DNA of 64,000 nt from positions 1 through 64,000 of the forward strand of contig JAGXRK010000011.1 of NCBI GenBank assembly GCA_018335755.1, given 5' to 3'. The stretch comes from Ignavibacterium sp. GTDB taxonomy: Bacteria > Bacteroidota > Ignavibacteria > Ignavibacteriales > Ignavibacteriaceae. The first letter of the stretch is position 1. Every line of letters starts with the position of its first letter. The position numbers were made by a program, and so were the translations under genes. Under the pieces are notes generated by a model, which saw only the letters and a list, made by a program, of their open reading frames with translations, was not told where the DNA came from and ran no database searches. Below, one piece after another: positions 16,491 through 24,753 of the stretch.

Positions 16491-18422
16491 TTAGTTGTTT
16501 AATATTGCTGCCAGTTGATTCTTTAGGTTTTGAGCACCCGGATAATTTGGGTTAATGGAAAGGCATCGGTTGATAGTATTTAATGCTTCATTAAACATTT
16601 TCATTTTTGCATAAGCACCTGTTAAATTGAACAACACCTGAGTATCATTACCATTAAAACTTAAACTTTCAGTTAGATATTTTATAGCCGAATCAGTTTT
16701 ATCCTTTGATAAATCAATTATGCCAAGCCATTTTGTAAAAAAAGCTCCTGGAAATCGTTTATTTCCCTTCACCAAAAAAGAATATGCCTCATCAAATAAT
16801 TTTACCTCTAAAAGCTGCTCTGTAACAAAAGTGTAATATTCATTAACAAATGGATATTGATTTATAAGAATGGTCATCTCTCTGATAAATTCATTATAGT
16901 CCTTAGTGTTAGCATAATATTCGGCAGCTTCTCTGTGTGCTCTTTCCCAGGAGTACTTGTTGTCTAACACTCTTACTGCCAGGCTATCAATAAAGTTCTG
17001 CTGATTAAACAATTTCAGCATATATGAAACAGTTTTTTGTTCACTATATGGCCAATCATTTTTTAGTACTAGTATACGGTAATGAGCAATAATTGAATCC
17101 AGTTTTGTTATAAAGGTGTTCTTATTTGTTAAACTATCAACAGTATTCTTATCTAATGATGCTCTATTTGATGAAGGTAATAATGAAAATATTTCCATAG
17201 CATAAAAGTAAATTTTCCCTATAAGTTTATATCCATCGGATGTTGGATGCAGATGATCAGTCATCAGATTATCTCCGGTTATACCATAGGGACTGAAAGA
17301 ATTGAAAATTGAATCAATATCAACAAACGGAGAATTATATTTCTTAGCCAATTCTTTGATTATAAGATTTATTTTTTCAGGGGCACGGAATCTAAGACCG
17401 TCCAGGTCTTTTGCGTAACGGAATAATCTAAGTGCTTCCTTAGAACTATCCAGATTATTAGTTGCAAGATCAAATATATCATCCGCCCTATCAAGATCAT
17501 CGGATTCTATCGATATAAAAGGTCTTTGATCTCTTAAATTGCTGGTCAAAGTGCCTAAAATAATCGGTATATTATTATTTCTGCACATTTCAATAATATC
17601 AGCAAGATTTCCTTCGAATTGTTCAAGACCGAGATTAAAAACCTCTGAATTCAATGCTATGGTCTGATCTTTAGCCATCCGTGACATTAAAGTTCCACTT
17701 CGTTTTTCGGAGGTATCAGTTTCATCGCCTGAAAATGCACTCATAATCAAGTTGATAATATCTCTTAAAAAAATAAAAGATTTGAACTGTTCCAGTGATA
17801 ATACAAAGTTGACAACAGATCTTGACTGACCTATAGATTCCATAGAACCGACACCAAGAGCCCCATAATATTCATTATGGCCTCCATAGAATAAAATCAA
17901 ATCAGGCTTCTGTTCAATAATTCCCGGCATAAGATCTCTGATGGTATACGTGTTCGTTGCTGTAAGTGCAACATTAATCATTTCAATTTCACTATCAGGG
18001 TAAAGAATTTCAAGCTTCTTTTTTATATAAAGACCGAAATCACCGTTTGGAGAGTAAGGGTAACCGGCAGCACTGCTTCCGCCCACAATAAAAACACGAA
18101 AAGCAGCATTACTTTTAATTTTACTAAAGCTATTCTGATTGGAGTAGGGCACACTTGCGGTTGAATGAAAGTACCGGTGTGCAATTTCCGGGTTGAGCAT
18201 TAATTCACCGGGAACAACTTCAATCCACTGTGAAGTGTCTTGTCCATATTTAAATAGTCGTAGAGAAATTTCTAAAAGAGCAAATATAAGAATTGGAATT
18301 AAAAGTAAGACAAGGTTGAACCAAATAGGGTATTGCTTCTTCTCTGTGCCTTTTTTTGAAGCTGCAGCATTTTCCTTCTTTTTATGCCTCAACTCATCCC
18401 TTTTGTTCTTGTTTTTTAACAA
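16491..18422 (-). CDS. Membrane-anchored SGNH/GDSL hydrolase with TPR C-terminus
   Basis: A 643-residue protein: a basic cytoplasmic N-terminus, one transmembrane helix (~33-52), an SGNH esterase-like domain (~100-395) and a tetratricopeptide region (~500-640). The catalytic blocks are visible: GGSSAAG (nucleophile Ser), GGHNEYYG (Asn), and DHLHPTSDGY (Asp/His). Such enzymes remove or add acyl groups on glycans or lipids at the envelope; the substrate here is not evident. It diverges from the parvulin-like gene across 114 bp, and a carbamoyltransferase-SxtJ-DUF5989 cluster follows on the other strand, so it may act on the same envelope glycan. Confidence 0.85.
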   Translation of the reverse strand: MLKNKNKRDELRHKKKENAAASKKGTEKKQYPIWFNLVLLLIPILIFALLEISLRLFKYGQDTSQWIEVVPGELMLNPEIAHRYFHSTASVPYSNQNSFSKIKSNAAFRVFIVGGSSAAGYPYSPNGDFGLYIKKKLEILYPDSEIEMINVALTATNTYTIRDLMPGIIEQKPDLILFYGGHNEYYGALGVGSMESIGQSRSVVNFVLSLEQFKSFIFLRDIINLIMSAFSGDETDTSEKRSGTLMSRMAKDQTIALNSEVFNLGLEQFEGNLADIIEMCRNNNIPIILGTLTSNLRDQRPFISIESDDLDRADDIFDLATNNLDSSKEALRLFRYAKDLDGLRFRAPEKINLIIKELAKKYNSPFVDIDSIFNSFSPYGITGDNLMTDHLHPTSDGYKLIGKIYFYAMEIFSLLPSSNRASLDKNTVDSLTNKNTFITKLDSIIAHYRILVLKNDWPYSEQKTVSYMLKLFNQQNFIDSLAVRVLDNKYSWERAHREAAEYYANTKDYNEFIREMTILINQYPFVNEYYTFVTEQLLEVKLFDEAYSFLVKGNKRFPGAFFTKWLGIIDLSKDKTDSAIKYLTESLSFNGNDTQVLFNLTGAYAKMKMFNEALNTINRCLSINPNYPGAQNLKNQLAAILNN

Positions 18423-18536
18423 TCTTTCTCCTGTTTTGTGTCTATTTTGTAATTCAAATCAAGAAAATTATTTACTTTTTATTTTTCTTATAGAAGGTAT
18501 ATTTTAACTTATAAAATTAAAGAATAATACTGAAGA

Positions 18537-20366
18537 ATGAGAACAGTTTTAAGCTTAACGATATTAATTTTAATTTTTCCTATTTGCCTTCAGACTCAGG
18601 AAAAGCTGGAAATATTAGTAAATATAAGCAATAGAGAAATTTCAAAAAAAGAATTTCAGTCCAGATATGAATTGACCCCCCAACTACACAGGGAAAACAG
18701 AAGAATAAAAGAAGCATTGAAACTTGAATTCCTGTATTCATTAGTAGCAGAGAAACTATTATCAATGTATGCGGAGGAAATTAATATTGACACCTCAGAA
18801 GTTGTAAAAAAATCACTTAAGACTTTTGAAGAAATGTTTGTACGGGATGCGCTCTATAAGAAGGTTATCAGGGAAAGAGCAAAAGATAAAGTTGATTCAC
18901 TTCTTACTTTTTATCTGAATAATGCAAACAATGTACAAATGATTTTTATTCATTCTGACATGAAAGATGACATAAATAATATTTACGGCTTATTAAATTT
19001 AGGTGTCCCGTTCGATAGTCTTTATACAGAATTGAAAACACAAAGGAATGACACACTAACTGTCTCAGTCGGCGATCTGGATGAAGAGATTGAAAAAAAA
19101 ATCTTTCATCTTCCGGATGGGGCTTTTACAATCCCGATTGAGCTGGAGGATGGTTGGTACATTTTCAAAATTCTGAACAGATATAATCCTGTTTTAGTCA
19201 AATCCAAAGGATGGGAAAGTGACTTTAAAAGAATGCAACGACTTGCCGGTGAAAGAGCCGAATATGAGTTCTACCAGGATTATATCTCTAACTTTTTTAC
19301 CAATAAAAAAGTTAAGATTAATGCGGGTCTCTTAAAAAGTTTATCACAGCAATTCTATTTTTCTCTTGAAAAGAGAGTTATGCCGAATCAGTCTGTACAA
19401 AATTTATATCTAATGATTTCGGATTTACCCTTTATTGCAGATAATCTGGGACCTGATACTTTAAGCGCGTCATTCATAGAACTTGATGATCAGTCCATTT
19501 CGCTTGGGGATTTCCTGCATTTTTTCAGATTTGAAAATTTTAAAGTAGATTCACTTAATTCTAAATTAGTTTTTAATACTCTGAGCAATAAAACGAGAAT
19601 GTACATCGAGTACAAAATGCTTTCTAATGAAGGTTATAAACTAGGTCTTCATAATTCCGATGACGTTAAGAAACAGCTGCAAATGTGGAAAGACAATTAC
19701 TTTATGCAGTTAATTACTTCTGAATTTATGGATTCTGCCAGAGTAACCGACGATGAAATATTAGCTTTTTATAATGAAAGAAAAGGCGGGAATTTTAGAA
19801 ATAAGGAAGCTAATATTCTGCAATTAATCACTGATAGTCTTGAAGTGATTGAAATGATTTTAAATGATTTAGAGAATGGTAAAGATTTTCATGAATTAGT
19901 TTTAGTCTATTCTAGCCACCCGTCTGTTTCAAAATTAAGTGGAGAATCAGGTTTTTTTTCCGTTGCTTTGAACGCAGATATTGGCAGCATAATAGCAGTT
20001 ATGGATATAGGAGAAATTTTTGGCCCTGTTCAGCTAGCTAACGGTTATTCAATATTTAAACTTCTGGATGTAAAGGAAGATTCAGTTTTTCTCGTCGATG
20101 ATTTTCAACAAATTAGAGCTGATTTAGGCAGAGAGCTAGGTTATCTGAAAAAGCAGAAATCTTTTAATAAATTCATCGCCAATTTAGCTGCTAAATATGA
20201 TGTTAAGATCAATTTTGATTTATTAAAGTCTGTTATAGTTACATCCCATCAATCAATTATATATAATTATTTAGGATTTGGCGGAAAAGTACTTGCAGTA
20301 CCGCTACTTAATGTTAATATGGAATGGGTTCCTGAATGGCAGGGGAAACCAGAAATTATTCAATAA
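18537..20366 (+). CDS. Periplasmic parvulin-like peptidyl-prolyl isomerase / chaperone
   Basis: A 609-residue SurA/PrsA-like protein. A signal-like N-terminus (1-20) is followed by a SurA-N-type helical region, a rotamase-like domain at ~135-225 (VQMIFIHSD ... PDGAFTIPIELEDGWYIFKI) and a second at ~420-520 (ANILQLITD ... SGESGFFSVALN ... GPVQLANGYSIFKL). Both are divergent, so catalysis is uncertain and a chaperone role for outer-membrane proteins is as likely. It ends 16 bp before the carbamoyltransferase gene and could share its transcript. Nearly all supporting evidence is domain-level resemblance. Confidence 0.75.
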   Translation: MRTVLSLTILILIFPICLQTQEKLEILVNISNREISKKEFQSRYELTPQLHRENRRIKEALKLEFLYSLVAEKLLSMYAEEINIDTSEVVKKSLKTFEEMFVRDALYKKVIRERAKDKVDSLLTFYLNNANNVQMIFIHSDMKDDINNIYGLLNLGVPFDSLYTELKTQRNDTLTVSVGDLDEEIEKKIFHLPDGAFTIPIELEDGWYIFKILNRYNPVLVKSKGWESDFKRMQRLAGERAEYEFYQDYISNFFTNKKVKINAGLLKSLSQQFYFSLEKRVMPNQSVQNLYLMISDLPFIADNLGPDTLSASFIELDDQSISLGDFLHFFRFENFKVDSLNSKLVFNTLSNKTRMYIEYKMLSNEGYKLGLHNSDDVKKQLQMWKDNYFMQLITSEFMDSARVTDDEILAFYNERKGGNFRNKEANILQLITDSLEVIEMILNDLENGKDFHELVLVYSSHPSVSKLSGESGFFSVALNADIGSIIAVMDIGEIFGPVQLANGYSIFKLLDVKEDSVFLVDDFQQIRADLGRELGYLKKQKSFNKFIANLAAKYDVKINFDLLKSVIVTSHQSIIYNYLGFGGKVLAVPLLNVNMEWVPEWQGKPEIIQ

Positions 20367-20382
20367 AATGATAAGTCTATAG

Positions 20383-22200
20383 ATGTACATTCTCGGAATA
20401 TCAGCCTTCTATCATGATAGCGCAGCATGTCTTGTAAAGGATGGCGAGATAATAGCTGCGGCTCAGGAGGAAAGATTTACTCGTAAGAAACACGATCACA
20501 ACTTTCCGGTGAATGCAATTAAGTTTTGTTTAGAATTTGAAGGCATCACCTCAGGCGATATTGAAATTGTGGCCTTTTACGATAAACCATTTTTAAAGTT
20601 TGAAAGAATTCTTGAAACTTATCTTCAATACGCTCCGATTGGGATTAAGTCTTTTATCAAAGCAATGCCTTTGTGGATAAGAGAAAAGCTTTGGATGAAG
20701 GATATGATTAAGACAGAACTTGGTTATGAAGGTAAGGTGCTGTTTCCCGAACATCACGAATCACACGCTGCGTCTGCATTCTATCCTTCGCCATATAACA
20801 ATGCTGCTATTCTTACAATGGATGGAGTGGGTGAATGGACAACTATGAGTTACGGAGTTGGTGAAGGTAACGGAATTAAATTATTTGCAGATATAAAATT
20901 TCCCCATTCACTCGGATTGCTGTATTCTGCATTTACATATTACACCGGATTTAAAGTAAATTCAGGTGAATATAAAGTAATGGGACTGGCACCATACGGT
21001 GAACCGAAATATAAAAAGTTGATTTACGATCATCTTATAGACGTTAAAGAAGATGGTTCATTCCGGATGAGTATGGAATATTTTAATTACTCTGCCGGAT
21101 TGACTATGACAAATGAAAAGTTTCATAAACTTTTCGGCGGTCCTCCCCGAGTACCGGAAACCAACCTGACACAGAAAGATATGGATCTTGCTCGATCACT
21201 TCAGGATGTAACTGAAGAGATTGTGATGAAGATTGTAAAGCATGTTCATAAAGAAACGAATCAGAAGAATATTACACTTGCAGGCGGAGTTGCTTTAAAC
21301 TGTGTTGCAAACGGCAAAATTTTAAGAGAAGGTCCATTTGAAAATATCTGGATTCAACCTGCCGCAGGTGATGCAGGTGGGGCGCTTGGCGCAGCATTAA
21401 TTGCCTGGTATCAGTATCTAAACAATCCAAGAACTGCTGATGAAAAAACGGATAGTCAAAAAGGTTCTTATCTTGGTCCGGTATTCAGTGATGATGACAT
21501 TCAATCTTTCATCCAATCATCCAATCTTACCGCAAAAAAATATGATGAAGGTGTATTGATAAAAACAGTTTCAGATTTGTTGGCTGAAGAAAAAATCATC
21601 GGCTGGTTTGACGGCAGGATGGAATTCGGTCCGCGTGCACTTGGGTCACGCTCAATAATTGGTGATGCCCGTTCGCCGAAAATGCAGGCAAATATGAACA
21701 TTAAAATAAAATTCCGTGAAGGATTTCGTCCCTTTGCGCCTTCTGTTTTGGGTGAAAAAATATCCGAGTATTTTGAGATTGACAGAGAAACTCCCTATAT
21801 GCTGCTTGTTGCAGATGTAAAAAAAGAGCGCAGAAGAAAAATGACAGAGGAGGAAGAAAAGCTATGGGGAATTAAAAAGTTGAATGTTTTAAGATCAGAT
21901 ATTCCTGCCATTACTCACGTTGACTACTCGGCCAGAATTCAATCGGTTCATAAGGAAACCAATCCCCGATATCATAAACTGATAAGTCAATTTGAAAAAG
22001 ATCACGGTTATGCTGTTATTGTAAATACTTCTTTTAATGTTCGTGGTGAACCGATTGTTTGTACACCGGAGGATGCATACCGATGCTTCATGCGGACTCA
22101 TATTGATTATCTTGTACTTGGCAATTACCTGCTTAAAAAAGAAGATCAGAAACCTCTGGAAAAAGATGTTGATTGGAAAAAAGAATTTGTACTGGATTAA
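20383..22200 (+). CDS. NodU/CmcH-family carbamoyltransferase
   Basis: A 605-residue enzyme that, in this family, activates carbamoyl phosphate to carbamoyl-adenylate and transfers the carbamoyl group to a hydroxyl of a sugar or natural product. The N-terminal Kae1-like ATPase/transferase domain opens MYILGISAFYHDSAACLV, with the metal-binding HHESHAAS at ~124-131 and TMDGVGEWTT. The C-terminal domain has FGPRALGSRSIIGDAR and VNTSFNVRGEPIVCTPEDA. Length fits the family (~600). SxtJ-family and DUF5989 genes follow immediately, and a GT2 glycosyltransferase after that, so the acceptor is probably an envelope or exported glycan; this is inference. Confidence 0.93.
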   Translation: MYILGISAFYHDSAACLVKDGEIIAAAQEERFTRKKHDHNFPVNAIKFCLEFEGITSGDIEIVAFYDKPFLKFERILETYLQYAPIGIKSFIKAMPLWIREKLWMKDMIKTELGYEGKVLFPEHHESHAASAFYPSPYNNAAILTMDGVGEWTTMSYGVGEGNGIKLFADIKFPHSLGLLYSAFTYYTGFKVNSGEYKVMGLAPYGEPKYKKLIYDHLIDVKEDGSFRMSMEYFNYSAGLTMTNEKFHKLFGGPPRVPETNLTQKDMDLARSLQDVTEEIVMKIVKHVHKETNQKNITLAGGVALNCVANGKILREGPFENIWIQPAAGDAGGALGAALIAWYQYLNNPRTADEKTDSQKGSYLGPVFSDDDIQSFIQSSNLTAKKYDEGVLIKTVSDLLAEEKIIGWFDGRMEFGPRALGSRSIIGDARSPKMQANMNIKIKFREGFRPFAPSVLGEKISEYFEIDRETPYMLLVADVKKERRRKMTEEEEKLWGIKKLNVLRSDIPAITHVDYSARIQSVHKETNPRYHKLISQFEKDHGYAVIVNTSFNVRGEPIVCTPEDAYRCFMRTHIDYLVLGNYLLKKEDQKPLEKDVDWKKEFVLD

Positions 22201-22202
22201 TA

Positions 22203-22619
22203 ATGCTTAAAGAAGAAATAAAACATATAGATAAATCCGATACAGCTGTTAAGAAAACTTCAGTAACAGTAGGAATAGTTTTACTAATCATAACCATTAT
22301 TTTATGGTATTTGGGTAAAACATCCTTTATTTATTTTGGAGCGATTGGGGGAATATTTATAATCCTATCTTATATAGCCGTTCCGCTTCTTCGTCCTTTT
22401 CATAAATTATGGATGAGTCTTGCGCTGACAATGGGCTGGTTTATGTCCAGAGTTATTTTGATAATTCTTTTTTATCTTGTAATTACTCCAATTGGTTTAT
22501 TTGCAAAAATATTCGGGAAAAGATTTTTAGAGCTTAAGATTGATAAAAAAACAGCAACTTACTGGGAGAAAAGAGAAAACGTAATCAAGCAGCCGATAGA
22601 TTACGAAAGACAGTTTTAA
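22203..22619 (+). CDS. SxtJ-family membrane protein
   Basis: A 138-residue protein with two or three hydrophobic helices at ~22-39, ~42-62 and ~75-98, a conserved centre GAIGGIFIILSYIAVPLLRP and a charged tail. It resembles the SxtJ family, named from saxitoxin clusters and commonly found beside NodU-type carbamoyltransferases; the function is unknown. The ATG at 22203 is two bases after the carbamoyltransferase stop; a longer frame from 22173 would overlap that gene without need. Membrane location suggests it tethers or supplies the soluble carbamoyltransferase. Confidence 0.8.
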   Translation: MLKEEIKHIDKSDTAVKKTSVTVGIVLLIITIILWYLGKTSFIYFGAIGGIFIILSYIAVPLLRPFHKLWMSLALTMGWFMSRVILIILFYLVITPIGLFAKIFGKRFLELKIDKKTATYWEKRENVIKQPIDYERQF

Positions 22620-22757
22620 AATTAATCGATGAACCTGAAATGATTTTAATATTTAAATTATTATATGCGAATAGTAAATCAAATTGATTGGATGATTTAT
22701 TGATATGGTTAGTTTAGATAATCAATTTTAATGAAATAGAAATTTTAAGGTAAAACA

Positions 22758-22916
22758 ATGAGTAAGCTTTCAACAGTAACAGAGCTTTGGCAATTTCTTA
22801 AAGTAAGAAAAAAATGGTGGCTTGCACCAATATTGATTATGCTCCTGCTTTTAGGAGGATTGATAATTCTTACAAAAGGATCAGCATTAGCTCCGTTTAT
22901 TTATGCGATATTTTAA
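22758..22916 (+). CDS. DUF5989-family small membrane protein
   Basis: A 52-residue protein, MSKLSTVTELWQFLKVRKKW then WLAPILIMLLLLGGLIILTK and a short end. It has a cytoplasmic basic head (FLKVRKKWW), one transmembrane helix (~22-38) and the tail GSALAPFIYAIF. This matches DUF5989, tiny proteins that accompany SxtJ and NodU-family carbamoyltransferases. It is short enough to be missed by gene callers. A 138-bp gap separates it from the SxtJ gene. Function unknown; a third subunit of a membrane carbamoylation complex is plausible. Confidence 0.8.
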   Translation: MSKLSTVTELWQFLKVRKKWWLAPILIMLLLLGGLIILTKGSALAPFIYAIF

Positions 22917-22954
22917 AGCCCCTCCAAACCTCCCCTAAGGGGAGGCCTTTGGAT
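22917..22954. repeat. CCTCCCC/GGGGAGG palindromic repeat
   Basis: CCTCCCCTAAGGGGAGG is a near-perfect palindrome directly after the DUF5989 stop. It belongs to the same CT-rich family as the hairpins at 40125-40156 and 43240-43269. It could act as a processing or termination site within the carbamoyltransferase cluster. Confidence 0.6.
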
Positions 22955-22978
22955 GTATTTCATAACGTTCATTATATT

Positions 22979-23137
22979 ATGAAAAAAGAAAAACTGACCA
23001 TAAAGAAAAAGAAAAAAAGAATACCTCTTCCGCAAAAGCCGCCGAAGGTTGAAGAGGATCCCAAAGCATATAAGCGAAAGAAAGAAAAGGAAAAACTTCG
23101 TAAAAAGATTGATGAGGAAACATCCTCAAATGGCTGA
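22979..23137 (+). CDS. Small lysine-rich hypothetical protein
   Basis: A 52-residue frame, MKKEKLTIKKKKKRIPLPQK and onward, composed almost entirely of Lys, Glu, Arg and Pro. Its end overlaps the start of the glycosyltransferase gene by eight bases, consistent with translational coupling. No domain is recognisable and it would be disordered. The poly-A-rich composition means it could also be a chance frame, so confidence is modest. Confidence 0.45.
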   Translation: MKKEKLTIKKKKKRIPLPQKPPKVEEDPKAYKRKKEKEKLRKKIDEETSSNG

Positions 23138-23936
23138 CGCTACAGTTATAGCCTCTTTTTACAAAAGGATTGATTACCTGAAACTTGTTCTTGCCGGATT
23201 TGAAAGACAAACAATAAAAAAATTTGAAGTGATACTCGCTGATGATGGCTCATCAGAAAATATCTTCAGAGAAATAGAAAGTATATCAAAAAACTATTCA
23301 TACCACATTAAACATATCTGGCAGGAAGATAAAGGATTCCGGAAAAACAAAATTCTCAACCAGGCAATTCTTGCAGCAAATTCAAACTATTTAATTTTTA
23401 TTGACGCAGATTGTATTCCTCACTCAAGATTTGTCGAAGAGCATATTAAAAACAAATCTCAAGGCGTTTCATTAACCGGAAGGCGGGTTAACCTTTCTGA
23501 AAAAATTACAACACAATTAACCGCAGATAAAATTAAAGAAGGATTTCTTGAAAGTCGAATTTCTCTCTTAATTACAGACGGTTTATTTGGAAAGTCTTAT
23601 GATGTTGAAAAAGGTTTTTACTTTGAGAACAGTTTTCTTAGAAATTATTTTAATAAGAAATCACGCGGACTTCTTGGATGCAATTTTTCCATCCACAAAG
23701 CAGATATCCTAAGAATAAACGGATTTGATGAAAGATATGAAGCACCATCAATCGGGGAAGATAGTGATGTTCAGTTCCGGCTTGAATTGATTGGAATAAA
23801 AATAAAATCGATTAATAACATTGCAGTTCAATATCATCTTTATCATAAAATGCAGGAACGCCCTCAGAAAAATCTTGATTTGTTTGAAGAAGTAAAAAAA
23901 TCTAGCTTAGCTTTTACCCCTTTCGGAATAAAATAA
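23130..23936 (+). CDS. Family 2 glycosyltransferase
   Basis: A 268-residue GT-A fold enzyme: ATVIASFYKRIDYLKLVL at the N-terminus, ILADDGSSENIF for nucleotide-sugar binding, and FIDADCIPHSRF as the DxD metal motif. The C-terminal part GCNFSIHKADILRINGFDER with GEDSDVQFRL is of the galactosyltransferase/chondroitin-synthase-like type. I start it at ATG 23130 because the catalytic domain begins at residue 3; a longer frame from 23049 would add only lysine-rich sequence belonging to the overlapping small frame. Donor and acceptor unknown; context suggests the glycan carbamoylated by the upstream enzyme. Confidence 0.88.
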   Translation: MADATVIASFYKRIDYLKLVLAGFERQTIKKFEVILADDGSSENIFREIESISKNYSYHIKHIWQEDKGFRKNKILNQAILAANSNYLIFIDADCIPHSRFVEEHIKNKSQGVSLTGRRVNLSEKITTQLTADKIKEGFLESRISLLITDGLFGKSYDVEKGFYFENSFLRNYFNKKSRGLLGCNFSIHKADILRINGFDERYEAPSIGEDSDVQFRLELIGIKIKSINNIAVQYHLYHKMQERPQKNLDLFEEVKKSSLAFTPFGIK

Positions 23937-23992
23937 AATTTTCTTTCCTCCCCTAAACCCCAAAATTTTACTAAAATTTAACCTAAAAAGAT

Positions 23993-24024
23993 TTGCTTAT
24001 TATTTAATATTTACCTTATATTTG
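23993..24024 (+). promoter_or_regulatory. Bacteroidota-type promoter for the Lrp/AsnC gene
   Basis: TTG (23993-23995), 21-bp spacer, then TATATTTG (24017-24024), matching the -33 TTG / -7 TAnnTTTG consensus. It lies 41 bp before the ATG at 24066, a sensible leader length. Confidence 0.6.
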
Positions 24025-24065
24025 CCGCCGTTAATAAAATTATACTTAAATAATTAAGGTAATAT

Positions 24066-24512
24066 ATGCTAGATGACATAGATATTAAGATTCTAAATAT
24101 TCTTCAAAAATCAGGCAGAACAAAAAGAAATAAAATAGCTGAAGAAGTTGGGCTGTCAATTCCATCCGTAAGTGATAGACTTAATAAGTTGGAGGAAAAA
24201 GGAATTATCGAAGGTTATTATGCAAAGTTGAGCAAAAAAGCTTTTGGTTATGATATTATGGCATTTATAGTTGTTATAATGGATTCCTCTAAACATTATA
24301 AGAATTTAATTACTAAAGTTGAAAAGATTCCCGAGATAATTGAGTGCCATTCTGTTCTTGGTGAAGGTTCGCATATGCTTAAAACCATAGTAAAAAACAC
24401 CGAGTCTTTAGAAAAATTGTTAAGTGAAATACAGTCCTGGACCGGTGTAATGGCGACAAAAACTACTTTCGTATTGTCGAGTATAAAAGAATCAACTGAG
24501 ATAGCAATCTGA
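24066..24512 (+). CDS. Lrp/AsnC-family transcriptional regulator
   Basis: A 148-residue protein. The N-terminal winged helix (2-55; MLDDIDIKILNILQKSGRTK, then VGLSIPSVSDRLNKLEEKG) and the C-terminal RAM ligand-binding domain (~65-145; VEKIPEIIECHSVLGEGSHM) are both complete. These regulators form octamers that respond to amino acids. The gene sits 241 bp upstream of glutamine synthetase in the same direction, so control of glnA or nitrogen metabolism is the simplest guess, not shown by any operator I can see. Confidence 0.92.
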   Translation: MLDDIDIKILNILQKSGRTKRNKIAEEVGLSIPSVSDRLNKLEEKGIIEGYYAKLSKKAFGYDIMAFIVVIMDSSKHYKNLITKVEKIPEIIECHSVLGEGSHMLKTIVKNTESLEKLLSEIQSWTGVMATKTTFVLSSIKESTEIAI

Positions 24513-24753
24513 TTTGGAAAATATTGAAATAAGTAATATTTGCTGGTGGTATCATTATTGATAAAATTGTTCATCCCCGGAAAGTATTAATAAATAAGTT
24601 TTATTCTGTTTTGGGTAGTATCTTAAAAATCATTGTTTTTTGGCTGATTTAAACTCCGATTTTTTTCTATAAGATTATTTAAGCGTCTTATTATAGACAT
24701 TTATTAGAATGAGATTAACGTAATAATTATAAACAAACTAAAAGGAAAATTGT

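Noticed and set aside
16491-18422. AlgX/DltD-type acetyltransferase identity for the SGNH protein
   Set aside because: SGNH blocks are present, but I see no feature specific to AlgX or DltD and the TPR C-terminus argues for another subgroup, so only the broad family is given.
22814-23137. 107-residue frame covering the DUF5989 gene end and the lysine-rich frame
   Set aside because: It opens inside the DUF5989 gene in another frame and passes through the palindromic repeat; the start at 22979 is more credible.
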